From: Calliopum simillimum
Taxonomy: Eukaryota; Arthropoda; Insecta; Diptera; Lauxaniidae
NCBI GenBank assembly: GCA_951812925.1
Contig: OX638369.1
Span: 29,004,392-29,068,391, forward strand
Direction of reading: 5' to 3'
DNA length: 64,000 bases
Shown: positions 55,355 through 64,000 of the stretch, piece after piece
Layout: each line of letters opens with the position of its first letter
Numbering within the stretch: position 1 is the stretch's first letter
Translations under genes and position numbers: made by a program
The notes under the pieces: model-generated
Databases searched by the model: none
Told to the model about the DNA's origin: nothing
The model's input: only the letters and a program-made list of their open reading frames with translations

Positions 55355-57239
55355 GTAAATGAAGCTTATGAATTGGTCAAGCAAGAATTTTTTTGTTTTT
55401 ATTTTGAAGCTTGATTTGTTGTAGCTTTCCCCTTAATATGTTTTTAATTTCTTTGTATTTTTAACAGCCAATGCATTTTATGATTTCTTTCTTTCTTCGA
55501 TTTATTAAATTTAAAGATGGTGCCATTCAGTAGCGAAAGATTCTTTTGTATTGATATATGGTGAGGATTGTATGGGTTCGAATTATGAAAAAAGTTAAAA
55601 AAGTTTTGGATCTTCTTTTTTTCAGCAAAAAAAAAAAAAAAAAAAAATCAATATTTTTGTTGATTTTTGTCTTAAATTTACTGTTTTTATAGCACCAAAA
55701 GATATGTTGTACTCAAATTTGAGAAAAAGTGTGTTTATTCTTATTCTTTATACATACCTACATTTAAACCCAATTATTTGATTTTACGTATTTGATTGCT
55801 AAAGCCATCATGTTGATATTGTTATTATATCAATCTCCAAAAGTTAAAAGGTTGGAAGTCAATAAAGAGCAAAAGTAATGTAATATACATTATGTGCCTT
55901 AATCGTCCGATATTTGACAGATTTAGTTTTTTCAAACCATAAATTAACTTTTTTGTCAAAACGGAAATCAATTTTATTAATTTCTAACAAAACGTCAGTT
56001 TTTTCATATTATGACATTAATTTTGCCCGTTATTGATTTCCGCCATTTTAACATTTGCCCATTTATAAATAATGGTACCAGTTCATAACTTTCTCTAAAG
56101 CACATCCTTTTGTGATAACTATTGTATATATCCAGTATTATGACAGTGTTTTATATAATCTATAGAGTTGACGACACACAGTGGTATGGTTTTATAAAAG
56201 TTTTGGACAAAAATAGAAAGAAAGCCCCTATAAAAATTAAATTTTCCAAAAACAGAAGGTAATAGGTCAACGTCAACTTCCTATAGAAAATGAACGTTCT
56301 TTTGTTGAAAAAAAAAAAAAAAAAACAAATAAAAAGGATTAGTGCTCCTATGGCAACGAAATTTTGCACGCCTCATAAGATATAGCTATTTAGCTAATAA
56401 GCTCTATATGTCAACGCACACGCCTTCTTCTCATAGAAAATGGACGTGAATTTTCTTAACTCTAAAGTTATGCACCACACTATTTCCATACACAATTACT
56501 GACAATGTAAGCTTACAATAAAATCACATGACCTTTTTTTTGGGAAACTGATGACTTTTTATTTGGCTTATAAATATCGAACATTTCTTGAAAGAATAGA
56601 TTCTTAACTTTAACTTTATTATATTAAAAAAGCAAAGCTAGCTAGACGTAGCTCTTTTGGTGATTTTCAAAATTCTGTCTTGTTGGTCTAAAGTTCTTAA
56701 AGAGTAGTCTTTAAAGACACAAATGTAAGAACTGCACTCCAACTAAGTCGACAAAAGCAGTTTGAAGATCAAGATATTAATAGTTCAAAGATCAATAGAC
56801 ACAAAAGTGATCTCCAAAATTGTTCCAAATTATCGTTGCAATTAGACGTTTCTTTTGGTCCAAGAAATATATGATCTTTCTGATTCCGGACAAAGTGACT
56901 CAGTACGCTCAGAACGGACAATGCATTTAGCTGTCAAGAAACAGTCCATAATAAATTTTGATTGCACTGAATTTAATAAAATGAACATGACCATATTTGG
57001 AAACTTTTTTGAGGTCGTTTCTATGCCATTCTTTCTCTGAAACTTTGCAGAGCTTGGAGGCAAAAAAGTAGAAAAAAAACTTCAATGAAAATGATCTTGA
57101 TATGAGAGTAATATTTTATTTTTTTAGAAATTACATCATGAATGTGTGCAAAAACATCAATTTTTTAAACGGTTTCTTCATAAATCCAATCTGATGGGTA
57201 CACGTATAATGCATACTCAAATGACTCCAATGACATATA
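55355..57239. other. Non-coding, no gene recognised
   Basis: AT-rich DNA with a 22-A run near 55626-55647 and an A-rich run near 56308-56326. No motif or repeat pair is clear. Confidence 0.5.
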
Positions 57240-57671
57240 GACTAATTTTAGATGGTCTAATTTAACAACATCTTCAAGGGCGATATGGCCAGGCAAACCC
57301 TAAGAACCTTAATTGGTGTCATTAAAGGGCACTACTTTGTAGGTAGGCATACCTCAATGTTGTGGCTTACCGACGTAGGTGATCTTTGTAGAAGCTGTAA
57401 AGATCCTAATGTCGAAGAATTCATTTTTTATTTCCTTTGTGAATACCCAGCGTTGGCTAACCGACGTTATAAGGTGTTCGAAAGTCATTTTTTCGACTCT
57501 CTTGAAGATATCGCTCAGAAAAGTCCCAAACCCAGTTGGGAAATTATAAAAATTTCTAAATGGTTCATATAGGTTGACAACGAAGTTATATATCGGGTAT
57601 ACAATGGGCCCAAACGTGGCATAAGTTATGATAGCAATTGCTATATCCCGCGCTAACCTAACCTAACCTAA
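57240..57671 (+). mobile_element. 5'-truncated LINE 3' end with (CCTAA)n tail
   Basis: An open frame (57285-57572, 95 codons) shows RTLIGVIKGHYFVGRH, then DLCRSCKDPNVEEFIFYFLC then EYPALANRR. This is the C-terminal zinc-knuckle-like segment (GH...CxxC...C..CPAL) found after RNase H in I/Jockey/R1-type LINEs. It ends SKWFI. About 100 bases of 3'UTR follow, ending CCCGCGCTAACCTAACCTAA. The same 3' end is present at 38217-38327 in reverse orientation. The exact clade is not assigned. The 5' limit is uncertain. Confidence 0.85.
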
Positions 57672-58893
57672 GTAATAGAGCAGTATGCTTAAAAATTAGG
57701 TTCTTTAGGATGAATTGAAATGAGTTAAAATCACTCTTAAGAACTTCATGGCGCTAGTTTCACCCAAACGGTACTAGAATTCTAGCCAAAATGACGGCTT
57801 AAGACACTGAGCTGGTTAATTTTAATCTTAGAAAACATATAACGCTCCCTGCCTCCATCTTAGGAATCACTTTTTAGTGAGTCTTGAGATGCAGTAGAGA
57901 TCGGGCCGATCAATTCCGCAGAATTCGTATATTGTTGAGAAATCTAAAAGTTAGTGAGTCAAAATTACTCATGGTTAGTAATTCCATAGCTTTTTAGCAG
58001 AAAAAGTCTCTACTGGTAATAAAGTACTGTCAATTGCAAATTTAACAAAATATTTTATTGCTTTAGTGAGAGAAAATGGGAAGCATACTGAGTGACAACA
58101 GAAATTTTGACATTAGCCGTGTTTCTTTTGACGCGTGTATACAATTGTGATAATTTTCAAATTACCATAACTTATGAACGGTGACTCGTACGATAAAAAG
58201 TACAAGGGTCTTTTTCGTGGAAAACCACATGCTTTACAAATAATTTTAATTTTTTGTAAAAAAAAAATAGCGATTTAGAAGTTATTTAAAAAAAATGATC
58301 TTTTGCCATTTATCGGCGCTCAACCAGTTTTTATAGAATAACTCCTAAAAGGTAAATGCTTTAAAAAATAAAATGAACATTTTTGGTAGAGAACGTGATT
58401 CTCCATAAAAAAGTTCCTTAGAATTTTTATTGTGCGACTCACTGTTTATGAGTTACCGCAATTTAAAAATAACCACAATTGAACATGCGCGTCAAAAAAA
58501 GCTGGGCTATTATTTGCTGACCTAAATAACGTTGGAAAGTTTTAATGATGAGATCAAAGAGAACATTCATAGAAAACCTAGAAATTCCTGAACCTATGGA
58601 GACGGTGCAATAGTACTAGCTCCGCCTTTCATAGTATTTTCGCTTACAGTGTAGGTAATAGTTTTTCTAAGAGTATAGTAATAAAAGGAAAAAATAGTTT
58701 CCAATGGAAAACGTCTCTGACAACAGGAGGATTCAGGGTACCAATGCGAAATATTGCAAATGTTGACGCCGGACCTGTTGGAAATGCAAGATACTGCACT
58801 CGATTCGTCCAACTTTTTTAAACGGAGCAATTCAACTGGGAACAAGAAATCCATATCACGTTATCACAATTTTTATTTCAAGAAAATACAATA
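57672..58893. other. Non-coding, probable diverged repeats
   Basis: About 58130-58500 has words like GGTGACTCGTACGATAAAAAG and TTATGAGTTACCGCAATTTA that recall the adjacent palindrome family (GTAAGTCACACGATAAAAAG). It may be a diverged partial copy. No gene is seen. Confidence 0.45.
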
Positions 58894-60135
58894 GCCCAGG
58901 AAAATAAGGCGAAAAAGTGCTGCTGTGCGAAAAAATTCCCAGTGATTTTTTTTCACCGGAATTATATTTATTTATTGAAGTCCTCTGTGCACATAAAAAG
59001 CAACTCAGGCTCAAAGGTCACTTAAATCAGTTTTTTGCAAATTTCTCGCTAACGCAAACTTTTTTTAACACAGGAAATTTTCTATTGAAAGATGTAAAAA
59101 ATATTTTCGTCTAGCTTATAGTTTAGGAGATAACCCAATTTAAAAAGTTGTGCACAGTTTTTATATGTAAATGCTACGAATAAGTTCATATTAAAATATC
59201 TTACTTTTAAAATTGCGAATACTCTTTAACGAGGAGTCGCACAAAAAAAATTAAAAAACTGTTCAAAAGATATTTGGATTCTGCATACACCGTATTAAAT
59301 TTTTTTTTGAAGCGACTCATGGTCCAAGAGATATTTTTCAAAAACCGTTAAGGTTTCGAAAATACTGGTTTTTGAAGGATATCTCTGAAACGGTAAGTCA
59401 CACGATAAAAAGCAACAAAATCACAACAGAATCACAAGATCTACAAAAATAAGCCATATGTGTACACATTGAAGTAACCGTTTAGAAGTTATTCAATAAA
59501 TCCGGTTTTTTACCATTTAAAGGTTTTTTTTTAATATCTTCCATGCGGTTACTTCAATGTGTATACATACGGCTAATTTTTTGTAGATCTTCTTTTTATC
59601 GTATGACTTACCGTTTCAGAGATATCCTTCAAAAACCAGTATTTTCGAAACCTTAACGGTTTTTTAAAAAAAAATATCTCTTGGACCATGAGTCGCTCCA
59701 AAAAAAATTTAATATGGTGTATGCAGAATCCAATTTTTTTTGTACGACTCCTCGTTAAAGAGTATTCGCAATTTTAAAAGTAAGATATTTTAATATGAAC
59801 TTATTCGTAGCATTTACATATAAAAACTGTGCACAGCTTTTTAAATTGGGTTATCTCCTAAACTATAATCTACACGAAAACATTTTTTACATCTTGAAAT
59901 AGAAAATTTTCTGTGTTGCAAAATTGTGGATAAAAATTTTTCTGTAAATGTTTGCGTAAGCGAGATATTTGCAAAAAACTGATTTTATCAACTTTTGAGC
60001 CTGAATAACTTTTAATGCGCACAAGGGATTTCAAAAGACTTTTTGCACATTATTAGCTAGTCATAAATAAATATAATTCCGGTGAAAAAAATTCACTTGG
60101 AATTTTTTCGCAGAAATATTCTAATTCTCCTGGGC
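58894..60135. repeat. 1.24-kb palindrome (foldback element), ~590-bp arms
   Basis: The left arm opens GCCCAGGAAAAT (58894) and the right arm ends CTCCTGGGC (60135). Between, phrases such as CACCGGAATTATATTTATTT, TAGTTTAGGAGATAACCCAA, GAGTCGCACAAAA, CTCATGGTCCAAGAGATAT, GTTAAGGTTTCGAAAATACT and CACATTGAAGTAACCG occur in order and then in reverse complement. The loop is about 65 bases (59482-59545). Arms are similar but not identical. The frame at 58917-59114 is part of an arm. Confidence 0.92.
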
Positions 60136-62592
60136 CAGAATTTTATCTTTAATGAAAAAATTTTTAAGATAAGTTGGTATGACTCTGATTGATTTTATTC
60201 TCACAGTTTTCACCCATGTGAATAAATTCTCATGGCTAGCAATTTACCCTTATTAAAAGTCAGTTATCTTAGGTTAATAACTATTTAATAAACAAACTGT
60301 ATATAAAACTCAAAAAATGGAATGATGTTGAATTTATGAAAATATCTAATCATTCTATCTTGATTGCCTTTACAAAAATATCATGTTCAGAAATTTTTTG
60401 TCAACAAATTTGAATGGGATAATTTTGATTATTTTATAATATTTAGTTTTTATTTTTTTTTTTCTAATTTGCATAGACAACTATAGTTTTCATTCAAATA
60501 AAATCAATTTGCTGTTATTTTTTAAATTGTTTCTCTTATATCCGCATTATTATAATGAATAATAAAAGCCAAAATATATACAAAATACCTCAATAGGTTA
60601 AGCTCTTTAAATTTTTCAGGAATTAATAAGCAGCTCATATGAAAATACCTAATTAAGTCATGTTTCTAAATGCCGGAAATGATATTTTGATTATTAAATC
60701 AAACTGAAAAAAGTTGAATTTTAGATTGCACACTACGTCAAGCATAAATAACAAAATATACATAGCTCTCCACAAAACTTTGAATAAACATTTTAGCTAC
60801 TCTAATACTTTTGTTGACCATTTATTGCATTTAGATAACCTGTGAATTTTTTTTTTCCTTTCAGTCCATTATACACATATAGCTGCCAGTTATTTAAGTT
60901 AAATGAAATAACATATAAAGTTAATTAAGTGTTATGGTTTATATTGCAAAGGGTATTCTTCAACTTTATACACAAATACAAAAAGTTAAAAAGTCAAAAG
61001 TGACCACTAGGGAAATGCTTATGTTTAACTGTGCATTTAAGTTTCTAAGTAAACTTTTTCTTAAAAAAAAACTCCAAATGTTAAAGTTTAGGTATTTGAG
61101 AAAAATTAAAAAAAAGTAGATTTTTTTAAAAAAAGTTAATCATACGTCACATACGTCATACGTATAGTTGAAATACTCTTTTCTAAAACTCTCGGCCTCG
61201 ATAATAGTGAGCAAAATTTAAGCTACAAAAATATAGTCCTCAGTAATACACAACAATTTTTTATAAATGTGATTAAAGGCTGCTTGAAATTTAAGTTTTT
61301 ACAACAATCTCAAATTTGTCATTTTTATAAAATAAACATCATTAAAAAAGTAGCAAAAACTTTCTTTGCTTGATAGAACGTAACAAGTTGAAAAGTAAAC
61401 AATGACCCTAAGGCCAATAAACTGCACTTTGCATTTGACACTATGCAATAGTTTTCTTGGGCAAACTTCAAAGTGTTAAATTTCTTTGGTTACAAAAAAA
61501 TTATTATCCGTAGCACAACACTTGTTGCAGTCTTTGTGTGAGAAAATTTCTTAAAAAGAAAATTAAAAATTTAAATGTAATTTTTATGTTAAACATGATC
61601 CTTTTCAAAAGAATAAATGATTAAAATTTATTAAAGCAGCGTTCGTCAAAAATAAATATGAGAGCTTTTGTGCCAGAGAGCATAGAGAGTAGAAAAGGAT
61701 AGACAGGTTTAAAGACAAAAAGAGTAGCAGAATGCCGATGGTGGCTTTAAGACAATTTTGAGAAAATTTTTAATGATTTAGACAAATTTTCTAAACACTT
61801 CGTTTTCATAAAAAACAAAAATAATTTTGCAGTTTTATAGAGAAATGTTTCACTAATGTTCCTACAAAGTCATATTTTTTCTTTGAAAAAAGTGCCAAAG
61901 TTGTTTCAGGCTTGCACGTGTGAAGCTGAGTAAGTTTTTCATAGAACTAAGTGGTGTGTTTACATAAACTTTTTCTGTTCCAGACACTTTCATTAAATTT
62001 CTAATTAAAATGAATATAGTTTTTTGTTGGAAATAGTTAGAAAAAATTGTTTGGCTTGCATTAATCGTTTAGAAGATATGCATAAGATGAGATGTCTCTA
62101 TGACACTTAGCGTTTGAAATTTTTCTTGGAAAATTACTAAGTGAGCTACGTCTAGCTACATCATCTAACTATAAAAATATGAAAGATGAGAGCTGACGCT
62201 TTCAATTTCAATCAAAAAATTTTTGACATGTTTAAGCCAATTGAAAAATTCATAAATTTTCTGAAAAAGGACATGTAATTTTCAATGCGAGCATGTACTT
62301 AATTGTATATGGAAATAATGTGTTGCATACTTGTGGAAATGGTTTGTTGCACACTTTTAGGGTAAACGAATTTTTGTTTATTTTCTATGGACGGTATGCG
62401 TCTCCGTTGACGTATTACGTCCACTTTTAGCACTGTGCTGAATTAAGTTTTTATTTTAATAACTAATTGAACGCCACTTTCATTTTACTGCAAAATCATC
62501 ATTATCATTAATATTTAGCAAAAACTTAAAGAAAAAAAGAAACTAATTTACTTTCTTAACTTTATCACATATTTTTTATTTTTTCTTTACAG
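60136..62592. other. Non-coding, possible intron
   Basis: AT-rich with no recognisable coding or repeat content. It ends in a strong pyrimidine tract and TTTTTTCTTTACAG acceptor at 62579-62592. Confidence 0.45.
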
Positions 62593-63232
62593 AATAAACT
62601 TTTGAAGGAGCTCATTAACTAGATGTTGCCAAGTAAACGCGGACAAAGAGACAACAAAGTAAGATAGCAGCACAAGGACACAAAAAAAAAAGGAAATAAA
62701 ATAAATTAAAAATTCCACGGAAGCATAGAAAATACAAAGTGACATAAAAAATAAACACGTGCACACACCCACACACGTACACATCAACCAACACAACGAA
62801 ATAACGAATAGCTACGCGCAAATACATAGCGCACATAATATACCGCTACCTTAAGGTAGACGGAAATGCTATGGGGAGCAAATTATGAACGCGAAAAAGG
62901 AAATTAAATATTTTATGTAGCAAAAAGCAAAGTAAAGCAAAAGAAAAAAAAAAAGTGTATAATATATCTTAAGACAAATTAAAAAAAAGCAAACAAAATA
63001 TATAAATGAATAAATTAAAAAAAAAAGTGAAAATTTAGTGCAACGTTGAAGTATAACTAACAAAAAACGAAAGAGATTACGAGTTTAGCAGGATATGCAA
63101 GATAGTTACCTATTACAAAATGAATAATTGTGTCAAAGGAAATTAAATGTATTAAAATAAAATGACAAAATAAAAAGGAAAACAAACCAAAGTAAAATTA
63201 AAAATATACAACAGCAGCAGAAGGAAAATAAG
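62593..63232 (+). other. Candidate non-coding 5'UTR exon
   Basis: Bounded by an acceptor ATTTTTTCTTTACAG| and a donor AAATAAG|GTAAGAACG, both close to consensus. The 640 bases are A-rich with CAGCAGCAGAAGG and ACACACGTACAC words. They contain only very short frames (the first ATG, near 62622, opens about 15 codons). This is what a long fly 5'UTR exon looks like. A-rich intronic sequence with chance signals cannot be excluded without RNA evidence. Confidence 0.35.
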
Positions 63233-64000
63233 GTAAGAACGCAGCGTTTTTTATTATGAACTTCACCTTGTTTCATTTTACATTTGGCAAAGAAAGCAAA
63301 ATAAAGAAAAACATATGAATATAATATTAATGTCACTCATACGCCATGTTGTGCGCATTTCTATTGAAATAAAAAAATAAAAATGTTTTTATTAATTTTG
63401 TCAGTCTGAAAAGTAATTATTCGCAGTACAATGCATCCGCATTGATATAAATCTGTGGAAGAAAAAAAAAATCTTTTTAGAGAAAGTTTTGTGCACTGTC
63501 ATTCGTAGCTTGAACTTTTTCTTGGTTTTTGAAATTACTGACCTATGTCATATTCGAAGTAGCTTGAAACCCTACAACTCTCCTGACAATCCATAGCAAA
63601 TATGTTCAAAAGCTATGTACTGATTAGGTATCTACATAAATCACACTTGATTGAAATTGTTTAAGTAATTGACTATTGAGTCAGACTTTTGAAAAGAGTT
63701 CTGTGTGACTTTGGTTTGAACCATAATTCGCAGGAAGAGGGAAAAAAACTCTATGTTGAGCTGTATGGGTGACTGGGTGCCATGACATAAAGCATGGCAG
63801 AGTTTTAAATAGTCTTCAACTCCACACCATAAATATGAACTTTTGCCTGACCGCTTGATTCTGAAAATAGTAATCACCATCGACCCATTGCTGCATTGAT
63901 GGTTGAGCAGTTTGTCATTATACTGAAACTGTGCAAAATGTAGCATGAAACTAAGCCATCATGGCAGATGTTCACATTAACCCTTTCCGTGATTTTGTCC
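63233..64000. other. Non-coding, with a TTAACCCTTTC motif at the edge
   Basis: AT-rich. At 63978-63988 TTAACCCTTTC, followed by CGTGATTTTG, resembles the start of the piggyBac-type MITE at 14873 (CCCTTTCACGACC with TTAA). It runs off the window, so no second end can be checked. Confidence 0.4.

Noticed and set aside
57650..57671. Telomere array from CCTAACCTAACCTAA
   Set aside because: Only three units, placed exactly at the 3' end of a LINE that recurs elsewhere with the same end.
1..64000. CRISPR arrays, operons, bacterial promoters or phage genes
   Set aside because: The window is eukaryotic. Tandem arrays are microsatellites or minisatellites without spacer structure.

Overview
This window reads as non-coding, repeat-rich DNA of a higher fly. 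It is AT-rich, with CAA/CAG-rich 5'UTR-like tracts and long pentamer and hexamer microsatellites. Its transposon set (several mariner lineages, a Tc1-like element, a Penelope-like retroelement, 5'-truncated LINEs, a mini-me-like core and piggyBac-type and TA-target MITEs) fits a cyclorrhaphan dipteran. A tephritid fruit fly is my best guess; that is inference, not proof. I found no intact protein-coding gene. Almost every long reading frame is either a decayed transposon or a translation of simple repeat.

Layout. 1-7.2 kb: A-rich DNA, a CATAAC hexamer array (1144-1368) and a duplicated degenerate minisatellite (about 4530-5856). 7.2-8.8 kb: a mariner with 29-bp terminal inverted repeats, inserted in an ATCAATCT array. 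10.1-13.2 kb: a composite element with CCCAAGGG termini, carrying a reverse-strand mariner remnant and a mini-me/GGGCGTGGCAC repeat. 14.9-19.6 kb: a piggyBac-type MITE, one arm of a foldback family, an odd GC-richer block (about 16.86-17.77 kb) and another GGGCGTGGCAC repeat. 21-23 kb: two minisatellites around an alkaline-phosphatase gene fragment. 25.0-27.0 kb: two uninterrupted pentamer arrays. 29-31.7 kb: coding-like remnants, a 205-bp duplication and a tRNA-like repeat. 33.7-35.4 kb: a second CCCAAGGG composite with a nested MITE. 37.4-41.2 kb: a foldback repeat, a LINE 3' end, a mariner and another foldback.

43.1-46.8 kb is a four-level nest: foldback inside an irritans-type mariner inside a Penelope-like element inside a CCCAAGGG element. 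The nesting is supported by target-site duplications or paired ends at three of the four levels. 48.4-51.6 kb: a 424-bp-period tandem repeat and a Tc1-like element with a LINE inserted in its 3' region. 52.1-55.4 kb and 62.6-63.2 kb: plausible promoter or 5'UTR exons with good splice signals, so the window may lie around the 5' end of a large-intron plus-strand gene. 57.2-60.1 kb: a LINE 3' end and a 1.24-kb palindrome.

I did not find a convincing new gene system. The most unusual structure is the CCCAAGGG element family, whose three copies carry tRNA T-arm-like motifs mostly followed by T-runs, as expected of RNA polymerase III units inside a TA-target inverted-repeat element. All coordinates come from reading by eye. 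Boundaries given as 'about' may be off by tens of bases.
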